The position numbers and the translations under genes were made by a program. Below are positions 44,202 to 52,995 of a stretch of 64,000 nucleotides of DNA, piece after piece (within the stretch, counting starts at the first letter, position 1; each line of letters begins with the position of its first letter). The notes below the pieces were generated by a model, which saw only the letters and a program-made list of their open reading frames with translations, did not search any database and was not told the DNA's origin. This DNA is from CAYMPH01 sp964529415 (GTDB taxonomy: Bacteria; Spirochaetota; UBA4802; UBA5550), in NCBI GenBank assembly GCA_964529415.1, contig CAZGWD010000001.1:124001-188000 (forward strand), given 5' to 3'.

Positions 44202-45986
44202 ATGAATGAATTAGTAGAAAGCTCAGGATATATAAAAAAGCATAAAAAATATATAGATTATAGAATCACCCTGCTTAAAGATTATGTCTCATCTCAAAAC
44301 AACAAACTTCACTCTTTAGAAAAAATTATCCGCAGCTTTACAGATAACCAAGTAAATGCAGAAAATATAATCGATTCTGCCATTATTACTTCTGAAAGCT
44401 TATCTGAACTTATGTTGATATCAAACTCCTGGGATATTTTAGAAAATGGTGATTTAACAGGATACATTTATCAGAATCTTCAAAACTGTTCCTTAAAAAA
44501 AGAAAAAGGACAGTTCTTCACTCCGGATGATATTGTAAAATTTATCATTAAAGGAACTCTGCAGAATTATGAAGGCAGCATTCATGAAATAAAAATACTC
44601 GATCCTGCCTGCGGTTCCGGCCAGTTTCTAATTGGATATTATGTAGAACTATTCCGCTTGCTGAAAGAAACAGGCTGGCCTGAGAAAGAAATTCCTGCAA
44701 CTATAATAAATAATTTATATGGTTTTGATACTGACAGCACTGCTATAAAAATTGCCAGATCAAACCTTTCAAAAATTTCCGGTCTGCCTGTTGATCAAAT
44801 TAATATTTATGAATATGATTTTCTTGATAAATCTTCAATACCATTCTATAAAAAAAACAACGCTTTAAAATTTAATATCGTTTCAGGCAATCCTCCATGG
44901 GGAAGCAAACTTAAAGAAGCACAAAAAAATTATTATAAAGATAATTATGAATCCTCATCAACTGGTTTGAATACATTTACTCTGTTTATTGAAAGAGCAA
45001 ATGATTTCATTGAAAAAAATGGCAGGATTTCTTTTCTGCTTCCTGAAGCTTTTCTGAATATCAAGGCTCATATGGCATCGAGGAAATTTGTGCTTGATAA
45101 CTTTGCAATTGAAGAAATATCTTTATGGGGAGAAAAATTTAAAGGAGTATTTGCCCCTTCAGTATCAGTTATAATTAAAAAAGAAAGGCTTGCTGAAATA
45201 AAATCAAATGTTGTAAAAATTAATTCTAATAAAAAATCAGAAAGAAACACCCAGCGGCTGATACCACAGCAAAGTTATCTCAATACACATGAAAACATTT
45301 TCAATATTAACTACTCAACAAAATCTGCAGGCATAATCAGCAGAATTGAAAGTTCTGATTCTGTATTTCTAAAGAATAAAGCAAAATTTTTTCTGGGCAT
45401 TGTAACAGGAGACAATAATAAACTTATCTCTGACAAAAAAACAGATGAACACCCGGATCCGATTATAATCGGCGCAGATTTAGAACAGTATAAAATTAAT
45501 TTCAGCAATCATTTCTTTAAATACGACACAGACAAACTTCAGCAGACAGCACCGCTTAATCTATATAAATCTCAAAATAAAATTCTGTATAAATTTATCG
45601 GGAAACGATTAACATTTGCAAGAGACAGCTACGGCTACTTCACTCTTAATAATGTTAACGGATTTATACCTGCAATTCCTGATATTGACACTGATTGCCT
45701 TGTTGCAATATTAAACTCGAGAATTATGCAGTATTATTATGAAAAAAGTTTTTTTACAGTAAAAGTTTTAAAAGGAAATCTGGAAAAGCTTCCAATTAAA
45801 ATACCGGGAAAGGAAATTCAGGAAAAGATCAAAAATCTGGCTGATAATTTAAATAAAACCGGAGGAATTGAAAATACAGCAAGGGAAAACATTGAAGACC
45901 TTATTCAGCATGTCTATGGCATAATGGATAAAGAAGCATACAGTATCGAATCACATCTTCCCGCTGACAGGGAAAACGATATATAG
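44202..45986 (+). CDS. solitary N6-adenine DNA methyltransferase, Eco57I-like
   Basis: The 594-residue protein has the KGQFFTPDDIVKF entry motif, motif I ILDPACGSGQFLIGYY, GFDTDSTAIKIAR, and catalytic motif IV as SGNPPWGSKL. The C-terminal ~200 residues look like a TaqI-type target-recognition region (for example CLVAILNSRIMQYYYEK). No restriction endonuclease is adjacent and the protein is too short for a typical fused type IIG enzyme. It is probably an orphan regulatory or protective methylase. The 3' end overlaps the convergent 45951 gene by 36 bases. Confidence 0.9.
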   Translation: MNELVESSGYIKKHKKYIDYRITLLKDYVSSQNNKLHSLEKIIRSFTDNQVNAENIIDSAIITSESLSELMLISNSWDILENGDLTGYIYQNLQNCSLKKEKGQFFTPDDIVKFIIKGTLQNYEGSIHEIKILDPACGSGQFLIGYYVELFRLLKETGWPEKEIPATIINNLYGFDTDSTAIKIARSNLSKISGLPVDQINIYEYDFLDKSSIPFYKKNNALKFNIVSGNPPWGSKLKEAQKNYYKDNYESSSTGLNTFTLFIERANDFIEKNGRISFLLPEAFLNIKAHMASRKFVLDNFAIEEISLWGEKFKGVFAPSVSVIIKKERLAEIKSNVVKINSNKKSERNTQRLIPQQSYLNTHENIFNINYSTKSAGIISRIESSDSVFLKNKAKFFLGIVTGDNNKLISDKKTDEHPDPIIIGADLEQYKINFSNHFFKYDTDKLQQTAPLNLYKSQNKILYKFIGKRLTFARDSYGYFTLNNVNGFIPAIPDIDTDCLVAILNSRIMQYYYEKSFFTVKVLKGNLEKLPIKIPGKEIQEKIKNLADNLNKTGGIENTARENIEDLIQHVYGIMDKEAYSIESHLPADRENDI

Positions 45987-46499
45987 ATCAATTGTATCAT
46001 TCTTCCCATCATCAAATAAAGCAATGCCGGTTGATTTGTAAATATATACGCGCGAAATGCTGTTTTCTATTTTTTCAAGACCTGCACTTCCATAATTAAA
46101 TAAAAAATTCTCCATACCGGATTTAAGATCAACCATATCTATGGTTTGCCTTTCCTGAGACAGCCCGCTGACAGCAGTTATTTTTTTATTCAGGCTGTAA
46201 ATGACAGAACCTGTCTCATCATTTAAATAAATTTCATCAAAGTAAATCTTAATATCAGAATTAATCTTTAAAATATCCGCAAAAACCTCACCGGCTTTCT
46301 TTAATCGGGAAACTTTATACTGCGCTCTTCTTGTTCTTTGAAGAAATTTATTCAAGTCTGAACCAACCATTGCTTTCTCTGCACCGATTCCAGGTACAAT
46401 CAGCATTACATCTGAAATAATCCGGTCTCTGTATGCATCGCCGGCGGCAGAAATCAGGATCAGGCACAATACAGCTATTATTATCTTTTTATGAAACAT
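45951..46499 (-). CDS. exported protein, unknown function
   Basis: The 182-residue protein has a signal peptide (KKIIIAVLCLILISAAGDA). The remainder is mixed helix and strand, with no family that I recognise. It overlaps the rsmG end by 11 bases and so is the last gene of mnmG-rsmG. In many genomes parA/parB take this place; they are absent here. Confidence 0.7.
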   Translation of the reverse strand: MFHKKIIIAVLCLILISAAGDAYRDRIISDVMLIVPGIGAEKAMVGSDLNKFLQRTRRAQYKVSRLKKAGEVFADILKINSDIKIYFDEIYLNDETGSVIYSLNKKITAVSGLSQERQTIDMVDLKSGMENFLFNYGSAGLEKIENSISRVYIYKSTGIALFDDGKNDTIDLYIVFPVSGKM

Positions 46500-47220
46500 T
46501 CATTGCCCTGTCTGATTCTCTTTTAATTACAGGATATCTTCTCGGATATTTATCCGGAGTAATTCCTTTCTTGATAAAAGCAATCCCGCCGCCTGTAAGA
46601 TCAATACTATAGGGATTTCCTGGAATAAGGCCGAGTTCCTCAGCATGATTAAGCACAGGAACAGGCAAACCTGTAAAATCCCTGTTAGCATAGATGAACA
46701 ATGATCCGCCTTCAGACAGAACCGGCGCTGCTATTTCGATCACAACATACTCATGGGCAAAGGCTCGTGATACAACCAGCCCAAATTTTCCCCTATTCCC
46801 GTCAATACGGCCGAAATCTTCCGCTCTTTCGCATACAGCCGAAACATTATTCAGGCCAAGCAGCGAAAAGACCTCATTCATGAAATTATTTTTTTTCATG
46901 CTCGATTCCACGAGAATTCCTTTAATTTCATCAAACATAACGCCAATAGGTATACCCGGTATGCCCGAACCCGAACCGAGATCGCAGAATAATGTTCCAC
47001 GTGGAACTTCCGCCGTTTTAAAAGGAAGAAGGCTTCCGATTATAAGCCCCTCTGTCATTTCGTTTATTGATTTGAATCCTGTAAGATTAAAATTACTGCT
47101 TTCTGCAAATATCTTCCCGGCAAATCGGGACAGGCGGTCAATCTGATTCTTATTGAGGTTGAGTCCGCTGCTTTCAATCAGAGATTGGATCAATTCATAA
47201 TGTTCCACGTGGAACCCCAT
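46489..47220 (-). CDS. rsmG: 16S rRNA (guanine-N7) methyltransferase RsmG
   Basis: Methylates G527 of 16S rRNA. From the ATG at 47220 the product is 243 residues, slightly long for the family. An in-frame ATG at 47250 has no ribosome site. NLTGFKSINEMTEGLI, the SAM-binding FCDLGSGSGIPGIP and SRAFAHE identify it. The VPRGT just before motif I is encoded by a parS palindrome. It overlaps mnmG by 26 bases and the 45951 gene by 11. Confidence 0.95.
   Translation of the reverse strand: MGFHVEHYELIQSLIESSGLNLNKNQIDRLSRFAGKIFAESSNFNLTGFKSINEMTEGLIIGSLLPFKTAEVPRGTLFCDLGSGSGIPGIPIGVMFDEIKGILVESSMKKNNFMNEVFSLLGLNNVSAVCERAEDFGRIDGNRGKFGLVVSRAFAHEYVVIEIAAPVLSEGGSLFIYANRDFTGLPVPVLNHAEELGLIPGNPYSIDLTGGGIAFIKKGITPDKYPRRYPVIKRESDRAMNVS
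46993..47008. promoter_or_regulatory. parS-like ParB binding site inside rsmG
   Basis: TGTTCCACGTGGAACT, a perfect 14-bp palindrome core (GTTCCACGTGGAAC). It matches the parS form described for several Gram-negative chromosomes and differs slightly from the Bacillus TGTTTCACGTGAAACA type. Two copies within about 220 bases of one another near the origin support a real role. Confidence 0.8.
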
Positions 47221-49078
47221 GCTTCTTATGAAAATATTCCACATGAACAATCAGTATGGAGATATCCGAAGGATCAACGCCGGATATTCTCATCGCCTGT
47301 CCTATTGTAGCAGGATTAATTTTAACAAGTTTCTCTCTTGCTTCATTTTTAAGTCCGTTTACCGATTTATAATCAAAGTCTGCTGGAATTATTTTAGACT
47401 CATAACCATCAAGCACGCTGATTCTTTCCATATCCCGCTTTATATAACCCTCGTACTTGATCTCCATCTCTACAATTGCAGCAATGGATTCATCAATTTC
47501 ATCTCCGGTTATTTTAATTAAATCCGCTAATCTTACTTCAGGCCTCTTTAACAGCCTTTCGAGATTAATTTTCCCCGGAAGCTCATGGCTTTTTTCATCC
47601 GTTCTAATAATGGATTTAATTCTTTCATCAACAGTTACGGTTCTATTTTTAAAATTTGCCTTCCATTCTGCTATTTTTCTGTACTTCTCTTCCATGCCCG
47701 TAAATTGTTCTTTTGAAATAAGCTCATTTTCAAATCCGTATTTCATCAGCCTTATATCAGCATTGTCCTGGCGAAGAAGAAGCCTGTGCTCTGCTCTTGA
47801 TGTAAACATCCTGTACGGCTCAATCGTCCCCTTAGTTACAAGATCATCAATCAGAACTCCTATGTATGCTTCAGATCTTTTTAATATAAACGGTTCACGG
47901 CCCTGAATTTTTCTCACAGCGTTGATTGCTGCCATAAAACCCTGTGCTGCAGCCTCTTCATATCCGGATGTTCCGTTAATTTGTCCTGCATGATACAGCC
48001 CTGATATTTTTTTTGTTTCAAGCGTTGATTTAAGCTCAACCGGAGGTACAAAATCATATTCAACTGCGTAAGCCGGACGCGTTACGTGCACATTCTCAAG
48101 TCCTGGAATAGTCCGCACCATCTGTAGCTGCACTTCCTCAGGCAGAGAACTTGAAAAACCGTTTATATAAAATTCTGAAGTATCAGTTCCTTCAGGTTCA
48201 AGAAACAGCTGATGTCTCGGCTTGTCGGAAAAACGCACAACCTTGTCTTCGATTGAAGGGCAATATCTCGCACCTGTACCTTTAATAACCCCGCCATATA
48301 GAGGAGAAAGATGCAGATTGTTTTTTATAAATTTATGTGTCTCATCAGTGGTATAAGTAATCCAGCATGGAATCTGTTCTCTTTTGATTTCCTTTGTCTG
48401 AAAAGAAAATGGCGACGGCTCTTCATCCGGCATTTGAATTTCACACTTGTTAAAATCTATTGATAAGCCGCTTATTCTCTGAGGAGTTCCAGTCTTAAGC
48501 CTTAACACAGGAAAACCTAAAGCTTTTAATGAATCAGATAAATTTTCTGCTGAAAAATCTCCAAGTCTTCCGCACTTCTGTCTGAAATTTCCGATGTGAA
48601 TCAGGCCTTTTAAAAAAGTTCCCGTACAAATTATAACAGCCTTTGAATTGAATTTCTGTCCCCGTGCAGTAATTACGCCTTTCAGAATTCCATTTTCAGC
48701 AACAATCTCATCTACCACATCCTGAATAATATCGAGATTCTTCTGAGCTTCAAGAATCTGTTTCATTTTTAGCTGATATTTCTTTTTATCTGCCTGAGCA
48801 CGGGGAGCCCATACTGCAGGACCTTTACTTTTATTAAGCATTTTAAAATGAATACCTGTCTCGTCTATGGTTTTACCCATCTCGCCGCCGAGAGCATCAA
48901 TTTCTTTTACAATGTGCCCCTTGGCAAGCCCGCCGATTGCAGGATTGCAGCTCATCTGCGCAATGGTGTCAATATTGCCTGTAACAACAAGAGTTTTCAT
49001 TCCCATTCTTGATGAAGCAAGCGATGCTTCTACACCTGCATGCCCTGCCCCGATTACAATTACATCATACTCTATCAT
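47195..49078 (-). CDS. mnmG: tRNA uridine-5-carboxymethylaminomethyl modification enzyme MnmG
   Basis: FAD enzyme that, with MnmE, modifies U34 of certain tRNAs. The 627-residue length is normal. The FAD motif IVIGAGHAGVEASLASSRMG opens the protein, and AIGGLAKGHIVKEIDALGGEM, TPQRISG and the FTSRAEHRLLLRQDNAD motif follow. Its last residues VPRGTL are encoded by a parS site. It is the first gene of a leftward operon with rsmG and an exported protein. Confidence 0.97.
   Translation of the reverse strand: MIEYDVIVIGAGHAGVEASLASSRMGMKTLVVTGNIDTIAQMSCNPAIGGLAKGHIVKEIDALGGEMGKTIDETGIHFKMLNKSKGPAVWAPRAQADKKKYQLKMKQILEAQKNLDIIQDVVDEIVAENGILKGVITARGQKFNSKAVIICTGTFLKGLIHIGNFRQKCGRLGDFSAENLSDSLKALGFPVLRLKTGTPQRISGLSIDFNKCEIQMPDEEPSPFSFQTKEIKREQIPCWITYTTDETHKFIKNNLHLSPLYGGVIKGTGARYCPSIEDKVVRFSDKPRHQLFLEPEGTDTSEFYINGFSSSLPEEVQLQMVRTIPGLENVHVTRPAYAVEYDFVPPVELKSTLETKKISGLYHAGQINGTSGYEEAAAQGFMAAINAVRKIQGREPFILKRSEAYIGVLIDDLVTKGTIEPYRMFTSRAEHRLLLRQDNADIRLMKYGFENELISKEQFTGMEEKYRKIAEWKANFKNRTVTVDERIKSIIRTDEKSHELPGKINLERLLKRPEVRLADLIKITGDEIDESIAAIVEMEIKYEGYIKRDMERISVLDGYESKIIPADFDYKSVNGLKNEAREKLVKINPATIGQAMRISGVDPSDISILIVHVEYFHKKHGVPRGTL
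47201..47216. promoter_or_regulatory. parS-like ParB binding site at the mnmG/rsmG overlap
   Basis: TGTTCCACGTGGAACC, with the same 14-bp palindrome as the site at 46993. It codes VPRGT in mnmG and FHVEH in rsmG. A degenerate relative (TATTCCACATGAACAA) follows at 47235-47250. Confidence 0.82.
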
Positions 49079-49116
49079 TATATTATGTCTCTTTATATTT
49101 ATTCTTTCTTTATATA

Positions 49117-49145
49117 TAAATATTCAAACTGTATCATTCAGTCAA
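49117..49145 (-). promoter_or_regulatory. promoter of the mnmG-rsmG operon
   Basis: On the minus strand TTGACT is followed by a 17-base spacer and TATTTA, ending about 40 bases before the mnmG start. The elements are good, and no other promoter is needed for this operon. Confidence 0.55.
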
Positions 49146-49263
49146 TTTATTAATTAATCACAGAAAATCATTCACTTGACATAAATATTTTTGGTATTAA
49201 ACAAAGTTAATTAAAAAATATCAACAGATTATTCTATTAATTTTAGAATATAAGGATTTAAAA

Positions 49264-49347
49264 ATGAACGTTGGATATATCATTGGAATCAGTTTAGTTA
49301 TGTTCTTTTTAGTCTATATTTTGATAAGAAGAAAGATTTTTTTGTAA
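49264..49347 (+). CDS. 27-residue single-span membrane peptide, putative
   Basis: An ATG preceded by TAAGGATT opens a 27-codon frame: a hydrophobic stretch from GYIIGISLV to FFLVYIL, then basic residues RRK and a short IFL end. This is one membrane span with a positive cytoplasmic anchor. It sits in the 305-base gap between mnmG and the OYE gene, 36 bases upstream of the latter. It could be a real microprotein, a leader peptide or chance. No homologue is known to me. Confidence 0.45.
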   Translation: MNVGYIIGISLVMFFLVYILIRRKIFL

Positions 49348-49383
49348 TAAGCTGTATCAATATATAAGCTCGGAGTAATCACT

Positions 49384-50577
49384 ATGTCTAAATCAAAAGC
49401 ATTCACTAAAGCAAAACTCGGCCCTTTAACATTAAAAAACAGAATAATCAGATCTGCTGCTTTCGAAGGAATGTGCCCTAACGGCTATCCTTCAGAATCA
49501 TTATACAAATATCATCAGGCTGTTGCTGAAGGCGGAGTTGGCATGACAACTGTTGCCTACATGGCAGTTTCAAATAACGGTAGAGCCTTTAATCACGAAT
49601 GCTGGATGCATGAAGATATAATACCTCATTTAAAAAAACTTACAGATAAAATCAAGAAAGCCGGTGCTAAATCTTCAGTTCAACTCGGACACTGCGGAAA
49701 TATGGCTGATAAAAAAATTGGAGGCAGGGTTCTTGCTCCAACAAGGAAATTCAATCTGTTCTCTTTCACCATGACTGAAGAAATGTCAGAGAAAGATATT
49801 GCAGATATAATTTACGCATACGGCAATTCAGTAAGTATTGCAATAAAATCCGGTTTCGATGCAGTTGAGATACATGCTGGTCACGGTTATCTTATCAGCC
49901 AGTTTCTTTCTCCGGTAACAAATGAAAGGACAGACCGGTGGGGAGGATCACTTGAAAACAGAACCAGATTTCTCCGTGAAGTTATCAAAGAGGTAAAGAA
50001 GAAAGCAGGGAAAAAAATTGCTGTAATTGTAAAAATGAATCTGAGGGATGCAGTTCCAGGCGGTGTTGATATTGAAGATTCAATAGAAATTGCAAAAATT
50101 CTGGAAAAAGACGGAGTTGATGCACTTGTACTGAGCGGCGGTTTTGTCAGCAGAAACCCGATGTATCTTATGAGAGGAAATACCCCATTTAAAGAACTTG
50201 CTCATTATCAGACTAAAGGATTAATAATAAAGCTGGGTCTGCTCTTAGCCGGGCGCTTCTTTATGAAAAGTTATAAATATGAAGATCTGTATTTTCTTGA
50301 AGACGCTTTGAGAATCAGAAAAGCTGTTAAAATTCCAGTAATCTATGTGGGCGGCACATCTTCTTTAAAAGGTATAGAAAAAGTGCTGTCTAATGGTTTT
50401 AACTTTGTTCAGCTCGGCAGAGCTCTTGTTTATGAAACTGATTTTGTAAAAAAAATAGAGAATAATCCAGAATATATTTCCGGATGCGTGGAATCTGGTC
50501 CATGCAATGAATGTATGGCAGCGATTTATTCTTCTGAAGCAAAGTGTTATTATAAAATAAGAAAGGGAATCAGTTAA
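49384..50577 (+). CDS. NADH:flavin oxidoreductase, Old Yellow Enzyme family
   Basis: The 397-residue FMN enzyme has NRIIRSAAFEGM near the start, VQLGHCGN, and EIHAGHGYLISQFLSPVTNERTDRWGG spread over the catalytic region, then SLENRTRFLREV. FVQLGRALVYE is the phosphate-binding part. A Cys-rich end (CVESGPCNECM) is present, but the long NAD- and FeS-binding extension of the larger OYE-type reductases is missing. The substrate is unknown. Confidence 0.92.
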   Translation: MSKSKAFTKAKLGPLTLKNRIIRSAAFEGMCPNGYPSESLYKYHQAVAEGGVGMTTVAYMAVSNNGRAFNHECWMHEDIIPHLKKLTDKIKKAGAKSSVQLGHCGNMADKKIGGRVLAPTRKFNLFSFTMTEEMSEKDIADIIYAYGNSVSIAIKSGFDAVEIHAGHGYLISQFLSPVTNERTDRWGGSLENRTRFLREVIKEVKKKAGKKIAVIVKMNLRDAVPGGVDIEDSIEIAKILEKDGVDALVLSGGFVSRNPMYLMRGNTPFKELAHYQTKGLIIKLGLLLAGRFFMKSYKYEDLYFLEDALRIRKAVKIPVIYVGGTSSLKGIEKVLSNGFNFVQLGRALVYETDFVKKIENNPEYISGCVESGPCNECMAAIYSSEAKCYYKIRKGIS

Positions 50578-50591
50578 TAATTTATATAATA

Positions 50592-50620
50592 TTGACATCA
50601 AGTCAAGATATTCATATATT
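50592..50620 (+). promoter_or_regulatory. sigma70-type promoter for the 50666 gene
   Basis: Perfect TTGACA (50592-50597), 17-base spacer, TATATT (50615-50620), 46 bases upstream of the start codon. Confidence 0.7.
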
Positions 50621-50665
50621 ATAAACATATAAATCAGGCTGCTTTATGAAAAATTGCTGGGAATA

Positions 50666-51220
50666 ATGCAAAACAAAATATTATCAAAATCATTTTTAAT
50701 CTTAATTCTTCTTCTGATTTTAATCATCGATGCGCATACATCGAATACTGAACTTTTATCAAGATTAAAAATTGAGAAAGATATTATATCTTCTGCTATT
50801 GAATCAATCAATATGATTAACAAATCAAAACTTATGGCAATAAACAGCACCACTTCTGAAAGTATGCTGTTATATACGGAGCTTTTAAAAACTCTTGAAT
50901 CGTCTGATTTAAAAAAAGAAAATGTTTATAAATTAAACGAGCTCATGAATTCCTGCATGCAAGCACACAGAATATTTATAAAAGATTCAAAAATCCGCAT
51001 AAATGATAATCTGGATTTAATATCAGAATTAAAAGAATTTTATCCGGATATTTTCAAAGCATCGTTTTGCATTGATTCTTTATCCAAGTATACAGAAGCT
51101 CTTACAGCAATTGATAAAATGAAAACTGACAGCTTGGACATCTATGAAGTAATTAAACTGATAATCATGAGTGACAGGACTTTTGCTTCAGACATTAACG
51201 ATTTTAAAGCTATAAAATAA
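50666..51220 (+). CDS. exported helical protein, unknown
   Basis: From the ATG at 50666 the product is 184 residues; an in-frame TTG 12 bases upstream was rejected. A signal sequence (SKSFLILILLLILIIDAHTS) is followed by an all-helical, Lys/Ser-rich region without a recognised domain. It is a single gene behind its own strong promoter. Confidence 0.68.
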   Translation: MQNKILSKSFLILILLLILIIDAHTSNTELLSRLKIEKDIISSAIESINMINKSKLMAINSTTSESMLLYTELLKTLESSDLKKENVYKLNELMNSCMQAHRIFIKDSKIRINDNLDLISELKEFYPDIFKASFCIDSLSKYTEALTAIDKMKTDSLDIYEVIKLIIMSDRTFASDINDFKAIK

Positions 51221-51261
51221 TTTCTCTGCTGAAAAATATATAATAGCAGTTAAAATCTGTA

Positions 51262-51290
51262 TTGACGTATATCATATTTAATTGTATTTT
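51262..51290 (+). promoter_or_regulatory. sigma70-type promoter for the OmpL47-like gene
   Basis: TTGACG (51262-51267), 17-base spacer, TATTTT (51285-51290), leaving about 60 bases of leader before the ATG, which has GGGAGG at 51348-51353. Confidence 0.65.
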
Positions 51291-51359
51291 GTTAGTTCTT
51301 TTAAAAAGGTTCATTTATAATTAATTATTATAAATATAAAAAAACAAGGGAGGATTTTT

Positions 51360-52487
51360 ATGATTAAAAAATTAACTATGGCGGTATTCTGCCTGATGTT
51401 AGGCTTTATTTTTACTGCATCTGTTTTCGCTCAGGAAGAGCCTGTTAACAACGATAATGCAGCGGCAAAAAAAGCTGCAGCAGAAAAAGTTGAGAAAAAG
51501 GCTGAAGATATCAAAGACGCTGCAGCAGGAAAAAATGATACAGCACCGGCCAAGAATGATACAGTTGTTCCAGGCGCAGCAGCCACAACTGATGGAAAAG
51601 TTTTCTATAAAGACGGTGAAGTTTATGTAAATACAAAAGCCAAATTTAAACTTCTATCAAAAGATAATGTATCAATGGGAGAAATACAATACAAAGTAGA
51701 CAATGGAGAATATAAAAAATATGAATCTTCATTTTCAATTCCAGAGGAAGGCAAGCATGCTATTACATATTTCGGAAAAGACCTTGTTTTGAATATGGAA
51801 ATTGAAAGAACATATAAAGTAATTGTTGATGGTACAGGTCCTGAAATGTCAATCAGCTCAAGTAAAGCAGTAGTGAAAGTTGGCGATAAATACTATGTAT
51901 CAAAAAATCATTCTTTTAACGTAATTGCAAACGACAAGCTTTCCGGTGTAAAAAAAGTTGAGTATTCAATCAACGGACAGGAATACAAAGAATGCGCAGT
52001 TCCTTTTACAATTGCAGTTGACGGCTCAGCAGAGCTGAAATTCAAAGCAACTGACAATGTAAATAATGTTAACGATACATACGTTTTAAAAATTGCAGAT
52101 GAAACCGGCAAAGAATCAGAACTTAAAGATAAAACAGTAACTTTTGCTGTTGATAGCACTTCACCTGTAGTTGAAATCAAAGCAGACAAAGAACTTAAAT
52201 CTAAAGACGGTGTAAATATTGCTCAGACAGATGTTAAATACAGCATCACTGCTGATGACAAAGAATCCGGAATAGATGAAATATTATTCAGACTGAACGG
52301 AAAAGGCGGATTTGATACCTATAAAAAAGCCATTGAATTTAAAACTAATGGCGAGCAGATAATCGAAGCCAAGGCTGTTGATAGAGCTGGTAATGTTTCA
52401 AGTATTTCTACTTTTAAAGTTGTAGTGGATACTATTGCTCCTGAAACAACAATCAAGCCGGTTGATGAAGCTGCTGATAAAGATTGA
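51360..52487 (+). CDS. secreted OmpL47-like Ig-type repeat protein
   Basis: The 375-residue protein has a signal peptide (cleavage near SVFAQ), an Ala/Lys-rich low-complexity segment (~25-75), and three repeated beta-sandwich units. Each unit ends in a similar strand: YKVIVDGTGPE, VTFAVDSTSPV and FKVVVDTIAPE. Within units, SGVKKVEYSINGQEYKEC and SGIDEILFRLNGKG are equivalent. This is the OmpL47-type domain first described in Leptospira. Surface exposure is inferred. It has a strong ribosome site, its own promoter and its own terminator. Confidence 0.85.
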   Translation: MIKKLTMAVFCLMLGFIFTASVFAQEEPVNNDNAAAKKAAAEKVEKKAEDIKDAAAGKNDTAPAKNDTVVPGAAATTDGKVFYKDGEVYVNTKAKFKLLSKDNVSMGEIQYKVDNGEYKKYESSFSIPEEGKHAITYFGKDLVLNMEIERTYKVIVDGTGPEMSISSSKAVVKVGDKYYVSKNHSFNVIANDKLSGVKKVEYSINGQEYKECAVPFTIAVDGSAELKFKATDNVNNVNDTYVLKIADETGKESELKDKTVTFAVDSTSPVVEIKADKELKSKDGVNIAQTDVKYSITADDKESGIDEILFRLNGKGGFDTYKKAIEFKTNGEQIIEAKAVDRAGNVSSISTFKVVVDTIAPETTIKPVDEAADKD

Positions 52488-52511
52488 TTTTAAATTAAAC
52501 TACCATATAAT

Positions 52512-52542
52512 AAAAAGCCCCGCAGATTGCGGGGCTTTTTTT
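52512..52542 (+). terminator. intrinsic terminator after the OmpL47-like gene
   Basis: AAAAGCCCCGCA-GAT-TGCGGGGCTTTT, a perfect 12-bp stem with a 3-base loop and a T-run. It is 25 bases after the stop and isolates the origin from upstream transcription. Confidence 0.93.
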
Positions 52543-52873
52543 GTACATAAAAATTGAATTATTATAAAATACTTTTTTTAAATAATTAATTTAAAATAAA
52601 ACTTTATTAACAGAGTTTAGCCGGGTTAACCACAATAAAAAGGTGTTATATTCAACTTATTAACATAAAACAACCACTTATCAACAGGTTATCTATATTT
52701 ATAAAAAAAATTTTTGGAAAAAATTAATACTTAATTAATTGATTGCCAAATAGTTTAAAAAAAATAGCTTCTGATTAATCAACAGCAGATAAAAACTTCA
52801 TTAAAAAAAACAGCAGTTAAAATCTATTTAATAGAAATAAAAAATTTCTGGAAAGTTGTTATTCCTTTAAATT
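52543..52873. promoter_or_regulatory. oriC, left part: DnaA boxes and AT-rich DNA upstream of dnaA
   Basis: Contains TTATCAACA at 52678-52686 and near-matches TTAACCACA (52626-52634) and TTATTAACA (52657-52665). An AT-rich segment runs from about 52690 to 52765. AGGTGTTAT (52641) with TTATTAACATAAAA (52657) is repeated in the dnaA-dnaN gap. No gene is seen here. Confidence 0.75.
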
Positions 52874-52916
52874 AAAACAAGAATAATTATTTTTCATTAT
52901 TCCTGTTTTATTTTTT
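52874..52916 (+). terminator. terminator-like hairpin in the dnaA leader
   Basis: AAAACAAGAATAAT / ATTATTCCTGTTTT, a 14-bp stem with one mismatch and an 8-base loop, followed by ATTTTTT. It lies 80 bases upstream of dnaA. It could end an origin transcript or attenuate dnaA. Confidence 0.5.
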
Positions 52917-52995
52917 AAAACAGAAATTAAATTATTATTCAGTAAATTTTAGAATTTTTAAAAAATTTTTTATTAATATAAATACAGGTATGGAT

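Noticed and set aside
46694..47146. 150-codon plus-strand frame opposite rsmG
   Set aside because: It fully overlaps conserved RsmG motifs on the other strand; it is a shadow frame.
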